64,000 bases of DNA from Polynucleobacter sp. JS-JIR-II-50 (GTDB lineage Bacteria > Pseudomonadota > Gammaproteobacteria > Burkholderiales > Burkholderiaceae): positions 1,819,948 through 1,883,947 of the forward strand of contig NZ_CP061307.1 of the NCBI RefSeq assembly GCF_018687895.1, written 5' to 3'. Below, piece after piece: positions 46,342 through 55,736 of this stretch; positions within the stretch are counted from its first letter, which is position 1, and every line of letters begins with the position of its first letter. The position numbers were made by a program, and so were the translations under genes. Below the pieces are notes generated by a model. The model saw only the letters and a list, made by a program, of their open reading frames with translations, had not been told where the DNA came from and searched no databases.

Positions 46342-47349
46342 TTAGTCTTGCTTTCGTTTATTCAGCGCTAACTCATACGCTAAGCGCAAAGCCTCAAGCA
46401 TACTCCCCGAGTCAGCAATCCCTTTGCCAGCAATATCCAAAGCGGTTCCGTGGTCTACTGAGGTTCGAATGATGGGCAATCCTAAAGTGACATTAACGCC
46501 CTTACCAAAGGTAACAAATTTGAATGGCGCTAAGCCTTGATCGTGATACATCGCAATGAAGGCGTCTACTTGCGCAACAGATTCTGGGTCAAACATCGTA
46601 TCGCCGGGATAAGGTCCGGAAACATGAATTCCCATCTTCTGGGCCGCGTCAATTGCCGGTGAGATGATATCGATCTCCTCTCGACCTAAATAACCAGACT
46701 CTCCTGCGTGTGGATTTAAACCCGCCATCCGAATGATAGGCTTTGCAATTCCGAATTTCTGCTGTAAATCTTGATTGATGATTTGAATCGTTTCCAATAT
46801 CAAGTCATAACTCAGCGCTTGCGGAACATCCTTTAAAGGAAGATGGGTTGTGACGAGAGCAACACGTAAATCCCTGGGGGTCTTTAGCCCCAAAAATCCG
46901 ATAGGCAATGGTGCACATAACATCATCACCACATGGGAAACCTTGCAGCGTAGAGCTAGGTACTCTGTATGCCCTGTAAATGGGGTCCCAGCATCATTAA
47001 TAATACTTTTTTGAAGTGGTGCAGTCACCATGGCATCAAAGCGCCCTTGCTGACAACCATCAATCGCCTGATCTAAAAGATTCACCACATACTGCGCGTT
47101 TTCCGAATTCAAGCTTCCCGTAGTAACAGGGGCTCCCAGGGGAATAGATTGGATTTGTAATCGACTAGATAGGTCTGAAGTAAGGCCATTAGGCAATGTC
47201 AATAACCGGTCATTACCTAATAAAGTGATGCGAGCATCGGCATGTTCACGTAGAAACTCCAGCGAAGCAGCTAAAGAAACTTCTGGCCCGACGCCGGCTG
47301 GTTCACCGGTAGTTATAACGAGATTAACGAGGTGCGCTGCTTGCTGCAT
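46342..47349 (-). CDS. pdxA: 4-hydroxythreonine-4-phosphate dehydrogenase
   Basis: 335 residues. It begins VITTGEPAGVGPEVS and has the metal-binding histidines in FTGHTEYLALR, in GLNPHAGESG and in AMYHDQGLAPFKF. It oxidises 4-phosphohydroxythreonine in pyridoxal phosphate synthesis. Its start overlaps the end of surA by 26 nt, with a GGAAG ribosome site inside surA, and it lies 3 nt before rsmA. Confidence 0.97.
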   Translation of the reverse strand: MQQAAHLVNLVITTGEPAGVGPEVSLAASLEFLREHADARITLLGNDRLLTLPNGLTSDLSSRLQIQSIPLGAPVTTGSLNSENAQYVVNLLDQAIDGCQQGRFDAMVTAPLQKSIINDAGTPFTGHTEYLALRCKVSHVVMMLCAPLPIGFLGLKTPRDLRVALVTTHLPLKDVPQALSYDLILETIQIINQDLQQKFGIAKPIIRMAGLNPHAGESGYLGREEIDIISPAIDAAQKMGIHVSGPYPGDTMFDPESVAQVDAFIAMYHDQGLAPFKFVTFGKGVNVTLGLPIIRTSVDHGTALDIAGKGIADSGSMLEALRLAYELALNKRKQD

Positions 47350-48778
47350 CTTCCACGTTCAGAATTTTTACAGTTGCGTTATCACGCAGCTCGCGCATCC
47401 ACTCTTGATAAGCTTGCTCAAACTTTCTCTCACGGATTGCTGCTTTTGCAAATTGTCGCTGCTTTTCAACGGTCAGCTGACCTTCGCGACGCTCTATCAC
47501 CTGAATTAAGTGCCAGCCAAACTCTGTTTTTACAGGGTTACTAACCTCGCCAATTTGTAAGCGATTCATAGCCTGCTCGAACTCGGGAACCAAATCTCCA
47601 GGGCTCATCCAGCCTAAGTCACCGCCATTAGGTGCTGACCCATCTTCGGAGTATTTTTTTGCAAGCTCTGCAAAGTCTGCAGTCTTTGCCCGTACCTGAT
47701 CACGATAACCCTGCAAGCGCCTCTCTGCATCTTGATCGCTTAAACCAGCACGACTTCTTAACAAAATATGACGAGATAAAGTTTGGGTAATGGGAATATT
47801 TTGCGGGGTTATTGAACCGGCATCGGGTGCCGCAGCCTGCTGCGGAGGCTCGCTTGCGCCTGCTGCGCGACGATCCAAAACCTTGAGCACATGGTACCCA
47901 GCAGGACTTTTAACAACCGCATTCGCAACCTGGCCACCTCCAGTATTGCGAATAGCTTCATAAAATAATTGCGGTAAACGATCGGGGGTACGGTAGCCCA
48001 ATTCTTGGAACTTAATCTTTGGATTTTCTTTTGCAGCCATTGCACCCAACTGTAGAAAATCCACATCTCCACGTGCCTCACGTAATAAAGCATCGGCCTT
48101 CTTTTTTGCATCAGCTTGGGCGCCCGCTCCCGCACCAGCATCCACTGGAATAAAGATTTGAGCTACATCGATTTCCTCTAATTCGCCTTTTGCTGCCGGA
48201 GTAGATCGCTGCGCTGCGCCTGGTGTCATGGCACGAGTTCGTTCAGCAATAAAATTGTCTATCTCAGCATCTGATATTTTGAGCTTACCCTCAACTTCGC
48301 GCTCTCGATAGCGAGTAACGATGACATCGTCTCGCAATGTCTCCTTGTAGCGCTCAAACGAAATCCCAGAGGCGATTACCTTAGCTTTAAATTCCGCATA
48401 ACTTAGCTTGTTCTTGGCAGCAATGTCACCAATAATTCTGTCTAGCTCTTTATTGGTAACTTTAACCCCTTCTTGATCAGCATTTTGCAGTTGGATTTTT
48501 TCCAAAATGAGTCGATCCAAAATTACCTTACGCAGAGAACCATCTTCAGGTAATTTCACACCTTGTTTTTTAAGTGCAGTAATTCGGTCATCAATTTCTT
48601 TGCGAGTGACATAACCCGTGTTGACAACTGCAGCCACGCCGTCAATATTACGAATTTTGCTTTCGGCAATAGCATTCGCCTTTGCCGAGTCCTGAGCAAA
48701 TGCAATATTCACAAATAATCCAATGCCAATAAAAATGGCATAAACACTCATTTGTTTAAAACGTTTCATACAAAGCAT
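47324..48778 (-). CDS. surA: Periplasmic chaperone/peptidyl-prolyl isomerase SurA
   Basis: 484 residues. A signal peptide ending near IAFAQDS is followed by the SurA N-terminal chaperone domain and two parvulin domains, about 205-310 and 340-445; the second has GGDLGWMSPGDLVPEFE. A linker of low complexity (alanine/proline/glutamine) separates them. It carries unfolded outer-membrane proteins, including LptD, across the periplasm. Start and lptD stop overlap as TAATG, so the two are coupled. An ATG three codons later is an alternative start. Confidence 0.95.
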   Translation of the reverse strand: MLCMKRFKQMSVYAIFIGIGLFVNIAFAQDSAKANAIAESKIRNIDGVAAVVNTGYVTRKEIDDRITALKKQGVKLPEDGSLRKVILDRLILEKIQLQNADQEGVKVTNKELDRIIGDIAAKNKLSYAEFKAKVIASGISFERYKETLRDDVIVTRYREREVEGKLKISDAEIDNFIAERTRAMTPGAAQRSTPAAKGELEEIDVAQIFIPVDAGAGAGAQADAKKKADALLREARGDVDFLQLGAMAAKENPKIKFQELGYRTPDRLPQLFYEAIRNTGGGQVANAVVKSPAGYHVLKVLDRRAAGASEPPQQAAAPDAGSITPQNIPITQTLSRHILLRSRAGLSDQDAERRLQGYRDQVRAKTADFAELAKKYSEDGSAPNGGDLGWMSPGDLVPEFEQAMNRLQIGEVSNPVKTEFGWHLIQVIERREGQLTVEKQRQFAKAAIRERKFEQAYQEWMRELRDNATVKILNVEDAASSAPR

Positions 48779-51312
48779 TATTGATAGTTCTCGTATGTTG
48801 AAGGCGGTATAGGCTTGGAAGTAGGCATATATCCAGGAACATTTAGCTTCATGATATCAACTGGATTGCTTCCAGCGCTACCAAAGCCCTTAAATTCGAC
48901 CTGAAAGAGTACCTGGGTGGTGGTTATTTGCGAAGTATTTAAGACTTGGGAGTAAGCGCCACGGAAAGTCCAACAGTCCCTACTCCACTCCAAGGCTAGC
49001 AAGGAGTTCAAAGTCTTGGTGGTCAAGGCATCATATCCCCAACGTCCTAAAACAGAAATTTCCCGAGTAATGGGCCACTGCCCAGAAATATTGTATTGAT
49101 CCGTGGTTGTTTGAGCCAAGGTTGCTGGAGTGGGGCCAAAAGCCTGTGTAGGAGGAGTCCAAACATTTCGATATCCGAAATTTAAACTCCTGCCTTGTGT
49201 TGGGCGCCAACTTCCCCCAACCGTTGTTTGTACAAACTTATTTAACTGGGTATTGTATTGACCAAATAAATCCGCGCTAAAGTTTCCAAGCAGGCGAAGT
49301 GAAGCAGAACCTAAAGTATCAGAATACGTAGTTGGATTAAGAATCGTTCCATTCAGACCAACCTTTTGTCCAGTGAACTGCTGCTTTTGAGCAAGCGTTA
49401 CGTTCGCACGTTCCGCTCCAGTATTGGCCTCAATCATTCGGCTAGTTAAACCAATGGTGGTGGCATTGCTATCTGCAATACGATCATTGCCGACAAAAGT
49501 ATTTTCACTGAAGATTTGGGAAACACCAAAACCAGCATCAGCCGTATCAAATAAGGGTGTCTGCGATTGATTTTGATAAGGCGTATAAACATAGAAAGCG
49601 CGCGGCTCCATTGTCAGCAACATGTCACGACCAAAGAAGCCTTTTAATTCAGCAGCATCCCTTTCAAACGCCAAACCCGAATCCAGACTAAATGTTGGGA
49701 TCGTAAAGCCCTGCGGTGGGGGTGCAGCGCCTAGAGGATTGGCACTAGTAACTGCAGCAGTAGCGGCATAAGTATTAGACTGAAAACTGATTTTAGGAGT
49801 GATGTAATAGCCCGGAGTAATTTGCGGTAGAGCCATCGCGCCCTTAATTACAGTTCGATCCGCTTGACTATATAAGTAACCAGCTGGAGCATAGGCTAAA
49901 TTACTATTCACGTTATACGCAAAACGGGTGTAGTCAGTAGAAAAGGTAGTGGCAGGACCTGTTGGCAACGTCACATACTTGCCACTGACATCTGCCACCG
50001 CTGGAGTCAGTCGGTTGTTGTAAGACGCATTAATATTCGGCAATACATTGTAGGGGGACTGCACTGGGGCAGTTAGATCAGGCTGCAAAGTCTGGAAGGT
50101 GATTGCTTTTGCCGAAACATTCCAATTACTTAAGCTCCCCGTCAGCCCTTTCGTAGTCCCAACCTCCTGGCGAAACTGACTTGTAACGGCCCCCGCAATA
50201 CTTTGCGAGAAATCCGTTGGATATAAATTGTCAGAAACACGGGACATGTTTGCATAACCTGACCACGCGCCTGGCATCGGAATACCGCCAGGACCTACAC
50301 TCCCACTAAATACTTGTCGTTGTTGCCAGTCATACTTCCAGCGACTGGTACCGGTTTTTTTGTCGTAAGACATATATTCACCCATCGCAGTTCCGGAGTA
50401 CTGAGTATCTAAGAAGCGATATTGAGCGCCGAGCATTGCACCGCGATGATTCATATAGCGGGGCAATAAAAGCAAGTCACGATTAGGGGCGATATTGACG
50501 TAGTAAGGCTGGGTAATATCAAGGCCGTTATTTGAGTTGTAGCCAGCGACCGGAGCAAGCAAACCAGTGCGACGTTGCCCTCCAGTAGGCGCAGTAAAGT
50601 AAGGGACGTATGCAATGGGCACATCAAAGAAGCGCATCACCCCATGGGTTCCAACCATTTCTTTTTGTTCATTATCAATTTCTATGGTGCTGGCTGAAAA
50701 ATACCAATCCATATTTTGCGGAGTACATGTGGTGTACGTCGCTTTATCAAATACAAAAACATCGGCATTTTCAATTGTTAATTTTTTTGCAGTGCCATTG
50801 CCGCCGTTATCTCTCAATTCATATGCAGCCGTTTCCATGGAACCTTCGCGTGCATCAACTTTAAAAGTTCCCTTAGGTCCTTTAAAGGTTACATTTCCTT
50901 TAGAGAGCTCCGCATTCCCCAACAAATCGGCAACGTCAGTATCTGGGTTATAAGTAATTTCATCCGCTTTAATGACTCCGCCGTTGCGGCGAATTTGGGC
51001 TTGCCCTTTTAAATGCATATCGCGATCAACGACTCCATTAATGGAATCACTTGAGGTAAAGGTCAGGGCCTCTCCATCATTGATGGGTTTACCAACCCGA
51101 AGCTGATCATCCAACTTTAAAACAGTGACATTACCGCGATCCGGCAATAAAACGGTATTGGTATTAGCTTGTGTATTTGCAGGTAAAGGAGCGGGTGCTT
51201 GTGCACGTCCGCAGAGGGCAAATTGAAGCAATGCCACCCCCATCAAGACGCGCAGGGTTACATGCAAAAAAAGAGGGGCGCAAAGGCCGGCGCGACGGCG
51301 ATAATGACTCAT
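48778..51312 (-). CDS. lptD: LPS-assembly outer-membrane protein LptD
   Basis: 844 residues. After a signal peptide (hydrophobic LMGVALLQFALCGRAQA) comes the OstA-type beta-jellyroll domain with INGVVDRDMHLKGQAQIRRNGGVIKADEITYN. A large C-terminal beta barrel includes DVPIAYVPYFTAP, GQRRTGLLAP and the late ALEWSRDCWTFR cysteine region. With LptE it inserts LPS in the outer leaflet. The start at 51312 is close to the divergent amgK. The internal methionine near residue 24 is a possible alternative start. It heads the lptD-surA-pdxA-rsmA operon. Confidence 0.95.
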   Translation of the reverse strand: MSHYRRRAGLCAPLFLHVTLRVLMGVALLQFALCGRAQAPAPLPANTQANTNTVLLPDRGNVTVLKLDDQLRVGKPINDGEALTFTSSDSINGVVDRDMHLKGQAQIRRNGGVIKADEITYNPDTDVADLLGNAELSKGNVTFKGPKGTFKVDAREGSMETAAYELRDNGGNGTAKKLTIENADVFVFDKATYTTCTPQNMDWYFSASTIEIDNEQKEMVGTHGVMRFFDVPIAYVPYFTAPTGGQRRTGLLAPVAGYNSNNGLDITQPYYVNIAPNRDLLLLPRYMNHRGAMLGAQYRFLDTQYSGTAMGEYMSYDKKTGTSRWKYDWQQRQVFSGSVGPGGIPMPGAWSGYANMSRVSDNLYPTDFSQSIAGAVTSQFRQEVGTTKGLTGSLSNWNVSAKAITFQTLQPDLTAPVQSPYNVLPNINASYNNRLTPAVADVSGKYVTLPTGPATTFSTDYTRFAYNVNSNLAYAPAGYLYSQADRTVIKGAMALPQITPGYYITPKISFQSNTYAATAAVTSANPLGAAPPPQGFTIPTFSLDSGLAFERDAAELKGFFGRDMLLTMEPRAFYVYTPYQNQSQTPLFDTADAGFGVSQIFSENTFVGNDRIADSNATTIGLTSRMIEANTGAERANVTLAQKQQFTGQKVGLNGTILNPTTYSDTLGSASLRLLGNFSADLFGQYNTQLNKFVQTTVGGSWRPTQGRSLNFGYRNVWTPPTQAFGPTPATLAQTTTDQYNISGQWPITREISVLGRWGYDALTTKTLNSLLALEWSRDCWTFRGAYSQVLNTSQITTTQVLFQVEFKGFGSAGSNPVDIMKLNVPGYMPTSKPIPPSTYENYQ

Positions 51313-51329
51313 AGATCCAGACCCGCCTT

Positions 51330-51335
51330 ATTATA
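51330..51335 (-). promoter_or_regulatory. Candidate lptD -10 box
   Basis: Minus-strand TATAAT lies in the 33-nt gap between lptD and amgK. No good -35 is visible, and the implied leader for the 51312 start would be only about 11 nt. Confidence 0.3.
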
Positions 51336-51345
51336 CGAATCGACC

Positions 51346-52347
51346 ATGACTGACTCACGCTTAAACACCCTCCGTATCTGGCTAAAAGCCCTAGAAGCTA
51401 GCTGGCAATTAGATCTTGACTCTTTGGTGCCAGCCTCAGCTGATGCCAGCTTTCGACGCTATTTCCGAATTGAGTCCAAAAACCCCAATTTTGGGACCTT
51501 GATCGTGATGGACGCTCCACCCCAACATGAGCCTTTAGATGCCTTTATAAAGGTCGATTTATTACTCTCCGAGGCAGGCTTAAATGTGCCAAAAATCCTA
51601 GAGCAAAATCTTCCTGAAGGCTTCTTGCTATTAAACGATTTAGGCACCAAAACCTACTTAGCTGAGCTCAACAATGAGACGGCCGATCATCTTTATCAAG
51701 ATGCCACTCATGCGCTAGTGCTCATGCAATTGGCAAGTAAACCAGGGGTTTTACCAAACTATGATGAAGCTCTTTTGCAAAGAGAGTTAGATTTATTTCC
51801 AGAGTGGTATCTAAAGAAGCATCTTGATATCAGTCTGAGCGAACAGCAAACAGAGCAACTCAAAAAATCTTTTGAACTCATTATTGAAAATAATTTAGCT
51901 CAAGCTAAAGTGTATGTGCACCGTGATTACCATTCTCGTAACTTGATGATCACTGAAAAAAATAATCCTGGGGTAATTGACTTTCAGGATGCAGTTTACG
52001 GACCCATTACTTATGACGCCTCTTCACTGTGGCGTGATGCTTACATTGCATGGCCAGAAGAACGTGTGATTGATTGGGTCATTAAATTTTGGGAAGAGGG
52101 TCGTAAAGCAGGATTACCAATGCCAAATGATTTTGGACAGTTCTATCGCGACTTTGAATGGATGGGTTTACAGCGCCACCTTAAAGTTTTGGGTATTTTT
52201 GCAAGACTCTTTCATCGTGATGGCAAAGATGGCTATATCAAGGACATTCCACTTGTACTGGAATACGCTATTGCGACAGCGAACCGTTATATTGAACTAA
52301 AACCATTGGCGCGGATTCTGGAATCTACTCGCATAAATCAAGCGTAA
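51346..52347 (+). CDS. amgK: N-acetylmuramate/N-acetylglucosamine anomeric kinase
   Basis: 333 residues from the ATG at 51346 (MTDSRLNTLRIWLKA); the in-frame extension to 51199 lies antisense in lptD and is not real. It has the aminoglycoside-phosphotransferase fold with the ADASFRRYFRI nucleotide loop, VHRDYHSRNLM (catalytic aspartate) and GVIDFQDAVYGP (metal). AmgK phosphorylates the anomeric position of MurNAc in the recycling shortcut that bypasses fosfomycin-sensitive MurA. murU follows after 10 nt and lptD is divergent, the arrangement of Pseudomonas, which supports the specific name. Confidence 0.92.
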   Translation: MTDSRLNTLRIWLKALEASWQLDLDSLVPASADASFRRYFRIESKNPNFGTLIVMDAPPQHEPLDAFIKVDLLLSEAGLNVPKILEQNLPEGFLLLNDLGTKTYLAELNNETADHLYQDATHALVLMQLASKPGVLPNYDEALLQRELDLFPEWYLKKHLDISLSEQQTEQLKKSFELIIENNLAQAKVYVHRDYHSRNLMITEKNNPGVIDFQDAVYGPITYDASSLWRDAYIAWPEERVIDWVIKFWEEGRKAGLPMPNDFGQFYRDFEWMGLQRHLKVLGIFARLFHRDGKDGYIKDIPLVLEYAIATANRYIELKPLARILESTRINQA

Positions 52348-52357
52348 TTCATAAACC

Positions 52358-53074
52358 ATGAGTCAGCTCAATTCCATACCTTGTTTTTTACTAGCGGCTG
52401 GACGCGGTGAGCGCATGCGCCCCCTTACGGATGATTTACCAAAACCTTTACTCAGCATTCAAAGCAAATCTTTGCTGGAGTGGCATTTGGAGGCGCTGGC
52501 AAGGGCAAAGATTCAGGATGTAGTGATTAACCACGCTTGGTTGGGTGAAAAAATTGAGGTAGCCCTAGGCAACGGTCAGCAATTTGGTCTTCACATTCAA
52601 TACTCCCCGGAAGGCAGGGCCCTCGAAACCGCTGGGGGTATTTGCAAGGCGCTCCCCATCATTGCGCCCAAAGACTACTTCTTAGTCATTAATGGGGATG
52701 TATTTAGCCCGAATCTACCAATTACCCAGCTTTTGGAAGCAGTCTCCAAGATGCGAATGGATGAAAGTATGCCTTTGGCCCACTTATTGATGGTTCCCAA
52801 CCCAGTCCAGCACCCCGAGGGTGATTTTTACCTCCAAGGCACATCCGTTAGTAATACTGGGCCCAGCAGCGCTGAAAAGCTCACCTTTTCGGGAATTGGC
52901 ATTTATCACAAAGACCTCTTCAAGGGCCTAGAATTCGGAGCCCCAGCTAAGCTCGCACCCCTATTAAGAACTGCAATGGAGCAAAATAAAGTGTCTGGTG
53001 AAAAATATCTCGGCCCATGGCACGATGTAGGCACACCACAACGCTTACAAGAGCTTAATGCGGCATATGAATAA
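52358..53074 (+). CDS. murU: N-acetylmuramate alpha-1-phosphate uridylyltransferase
   Basis: 238 residues of the nucleotidyltransferase fold, with the signature AAGRGERMRPLTDDLPKPLL near the start, the metal aspartate in VINGDVFSPN, and GKYLGPW-like KYLGPWHDVGTP near the end. It makes UDP-MurNAc from MurNAc-1-phosphate, the product of AmgK directly upstream. Its end overlaps the pepP start by several bases. Confidence 0.93.
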   Translation: MSQLNSIPCFLLAAGRGERMRPLTDDLPKPLLSIQSKSLLEWHLEALARAKIQDVVINHAWLGEKIEVALGNGQQFGLHIQYSPEGRALETAGGICKALPIIAPKDYFLVINGDVFSPNLPITQLLEAVSKMRMDESMPLAHLLMVPNPVQHPEGDFYLQGTSVSNTGPSSAEKLTFSGIGIYHKDLFKGLEFGAPAKLAPLLRTAMEQNKVSGEKYLGPWHDVGTPQRLQELNAAYE

Positions 53075-54434
53075 AACGAATATTTTTCAGTTTCGTAGAA
53101 ACCAATTAGCAGAACAAATCTTTGCCAAGACTGGCGGAGGCATTGCCGTCATCTCAACCGCCCCTGAGATTGCTCGCAACCGTGACAGTGAATTTCCTTA
53201 TCGCCACGACAGTGACTTTTATTACTTAACCGGCTTTGAAGAGCCGGGTGCAACACTCGTCATGAAGGTTGATGGCAATGGGAAAAGTTTCCAACTGCAA
53301 TCTCACTTATTTTGTAGACCCAAAGATCCTGAGCGAGAAATTTGGGATGGCATTCGCCTTGGCCCTGAAGCAGCGCCAGACGCTTTAGGCATTGATTACG
53401 CACACAGCAATAAAGAGTTGGATCAAAAGCTCGGTGACTTACTGGCCGATCAAGATGCGGTATTCATTCGCCTTGCTGAGAGCGCTGAAAATGACAGACG
53501 CCTTCGTCACTGGATGAAGCAGGTGCGTGGGCAAGCACGTTCTGGTGTAAATCCACCATCAGAATTTCATGATGTTGAAACGATGATTCATGAAATGCGT
53601 TTATTTAAAGATGTCCATGAAATTGACATCATGCGTCGCGCTGCAGAGATCTCCGCTCGTGCGCATATTCGCGCCATGCAAATCTGCAAGCCTGGCCTGC
53701 GTGAATATCAACTCGAAGCTGAATTACTGCATGAGTTCCGAAATAGCGGTTCGCAAAGCGTTGCCTACAACAGCATTGTTGCCGGCGGTGCCAATTCTTG
53801 CATTCTTCATTATCGCGCCGGCTCCACTGAATTACGTAGTGGCGAGCTTTGCCTGATTGATGCGGGTTGTGAACTCGACGGTTATGCATCAGACATTACG
53901 CGCACCTTTCCAGTCAACGGAAAATTTACAGGGCCGCAACGCGCCTTGTATGACATCACCTTAGCCGCACAGGAAGCTGCAATTGCGATGACTAAGCCTG
54001 GTAATACCTTTATGCAGCCACATGAGGCGGCACTTAAAGTGCTTACCCAAGGTCTACTGGATGAAAAGCTTCTTAAACTTACAGAGTTAGGCTCTTTAGA
54101 AAATGCTATTGAGACTGGAGCCTATCGTCGCTTCTACATGCATCGCACATCCCACTGGCTAGGCATGGATGTCCATGATGTGGGCTCCTACCGTGAAGCT
54201 AGCCAAAATCTATCAAACGATGAAAAGCCTTGGCGCATTCTCAAAAGCGGTATGGTGATTACGGTGGAACCAGGACTCTATGTCAGACCCGCTGCTGATA
54301 TTGATGAGGCATTTTGGAATATTGGTATTCGCATTGAAGATGACGCTGTCATCCATGATTCTGGGTGTGAATTGATTTCTCGAGGTGTGCCTGTCAAGGC
54401 CGATGAAATCGAAGCACTCATGAAGAGTGCTTAA
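53058..54434 (+). CDS. pepP: Xaa-Pro aminopeptidase
   Basis: 458 residues. The N-terminal AMP_N domain (about 5-135) has DSDFYYLTGFEEPGA. The C-terminal pita-bread domain has the metal residues in LIDAGCELDGYASDITRTFP, HRTSHWLGMDVHDVG, VEPGLYVRP and RIEDDA. It removes N-terminal residues before proline using manganese. The ATG at 53058 lies inside murU; the ATG at 53067 is an alternative nine bases later. It is followed closely by a ubiquinone-type hydroxylase gene, the pepP-ubiH order known from E. coli. Confidence 0.95.
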   Translation: MRHMNKTNIFQFRRNQLAEQIFAKTGGGIAVISTAPEIARNRDSEFPYRHDSDFYYLTGFEEPGATLVMKVDGNGKSFQLQSHLFCRPKDPEREIWDGIRLGPEAAPDALGIDYAHSNKELDQKLGDLLADQDAVFIRLAESAENDRRLRHWMKQVRGQARSGVNPPSEFHDVETMIHEMRLFKDVHEIDIMRRAAEISARAHIRAMQICKPGLREYQLEAELLHEFRNSGSQSVAYNSIVAGGANSCILHYRAGSTELRSGELCLIDAGCELDGYASDITRTFPVNGKFTGPQRALYDITLAAQEAAIAMTKPGNTFMQPHEAALKVLTQGLLDEKLLKLTELGSLENAIETGAYRRFYMHRTSHWLGMDVHDVGSYREASQNLSNDEKPWRILKSGMVITVEPGLYVRPAADIDEAFWNIGIRIEDDAVIHDSGCELISRGVPVKADEIEALMKSA

Positions 54435-54450
54435 GACCACCCCAATAAAA

Positions 54451-55608
54451 ATGAACTCATCTCATTGCGATATCTTGATTCAAGGCGGTGGTCCAGTTGG
54501 GCTTGCTTGTGCTGCCTGGACCTTGCAGAAATTTCCTGGAGCAAAAATAGTTTTGCTTGACCGCAACCCCGTAAATGACGACGATCTTGCAAGTGCCGAC
54601 AGCCGAGGCATTGCCCTCTCGCACGGTAGCAAACTTTTGCTCGATACGATTAATGCATGGCCAAAAGAGTTTGCAGAAATTCATCGAGTGCATGTTTCGC
54701 AAGCGGGTCGCTTTGGCCGCGCGCTGATGACGCGTGAAGAGCTTAAGCAAGATGCGCTAGGGCACATTATTCGTTATCGCGACATTCATATGGCTCTGCG
54801 TCACGCCTTACGTGCTATTCAAGCAAAGAGCCCTAACTTCGCCTGGAAGCACATCAATAAGGATGCCGATGAAAACAGCATCCATGCTCAATGTATCGTG
54901 CACGCTGAGGGCGGTTTATTTAAGACGCAAGACTGGGTTGAATCTGGACGCGATTATGGGCAGTCAGCCCTCGTAGGCTTAGTTGAGGTTGAGAATGCGG
55001 AACCTCATCAAGCTTGGGAACGTTTTACTGCAGAAGGCCCGTTAGCCGTTTTACCAAGTCACTACGGACATAATATTTTGAATCTGGTTTGGTGTGGTTC
55101 GCCAGAATCTTCGCAGCATCGTTTGCAACTGAGTGACACAGATTTCTTAGTTGAACTACAAAAAGAATTTGGTTCACGGATTGGACGCTTTCTGAAAATT
55201 CAAGATCGTCGTTTATATGAACTTGGCTTGAACTATCGCAAAGAGATTACTCATGACAATGAGGTTTGGATTGGCAATGCCGCTCAAACTTTGCACCCTG
55301 TAGCGGGCCAAGGTTTGAACTTAGGATTGCGAGATGCCTTTCTGCTAGCAGAAAAATTGGTTGGGGTATTTTCTGGTTCGACGGAGGAGCAATCTCCTGT
55401 AGATGTCCAAAATGCACTGCAGAGTTATGCCCGAAGTCGCAAAGCTGATAGAAAAACCACTATTGGACTTACAGACTTCATGGCCAGAGTATTTACATCC
55501 AATTTAGCCCCCGTTGTTGCGGCTCGTGGATTGGCTTTAAGTGCCCTTCAGTGGCTTCCGCCGTTCAAGACAGCCTTAGCACGCCAGATGATGTTTGGTA
55601 GGCGCTAA
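54451..55608 (+). CDS. UbiH/UbiF/VisC-family FAD-dependent hydroxylase
   Basis: 385 residues from the ATG at 54451, or 393 from a GTG at 54427 that overlaps pepP. The FAD fold starts CDILIQGGGPVGLACAAWTL. The second FAD motif is WIGNAAQTLHPVAGQGLNLGLRDA, as in ubiquinone ring hydroxylases. The position after pepP suggests UbiH, but UbiH, UbiF, UbiI and UbiM cannot be separated by eye, so no symbol is given. It acts on membrane-bound quinone precursors. Confidence 0.9.
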   Translation: MNSSHCDILIQGGGPVGLACAAWTLQKFPGAKIVLLDRNPVNDDDLASADSRGIALSHGSKLLLDTINAWPKEFAEIHRVHVSQAGRFGRALMTREELKQDALGHIIRYRDIHMALRHALRAIQAKSPNFAWKHINKDADENSIHAQCIVHAEGGLFKTQDWVESGRDYGQSALVGLVEVENAEPHQAWERFTAEGPLAVLPSHYGHNILNLVWCGSPESSQHRLQLSDTDFLVELQKEFGSRIGRFLKIQDRRLYELGLNYRKEITHDNEVWIGNAAQTLHPVAGQGLNLGLRDAFLLAEKLVGVFSGSTEEQSPVDVQNALQSYARSRKADRKTTIGLTDFMARVFTSNLAPVVAARGLALSALQWLPPFKTALARQMMFGRR

Positions 55609-55662
55609 AGGCCTTAAATTGCCCCCAAAATATAAGCATTCTCCATTTGATCTGTAGCAAGC

Positions 55663-55687
55663 AATCTGCCTAAAAATTAGGCAGATT
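55663..55687. repeat. 10-bp inverted repeat between the hydroxylase gene and dusB
   Basis: AATCTGCCTA pairs perfectly with TAGGCAGATT around a five-base A-rich loop. It lies 54 nt after the upstream stop codon. Only three Ts follow, so it is a weak terminator candidate; it could also be a control site for dusB-fis. Confidence 0.5.
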
Positions 55688-55736
55688 TGGGTCTGACTGT
55701 GCTAAAGTGTCATGCTTTCCGCACACGCCCTTTCAG

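Noticed and set aside
51199..51345. In-frame N-terminal extension of amgK
   Set aside because: It is antisense to the lptD signal-peptide region; AmgK similarity starts at MTDSRLN.
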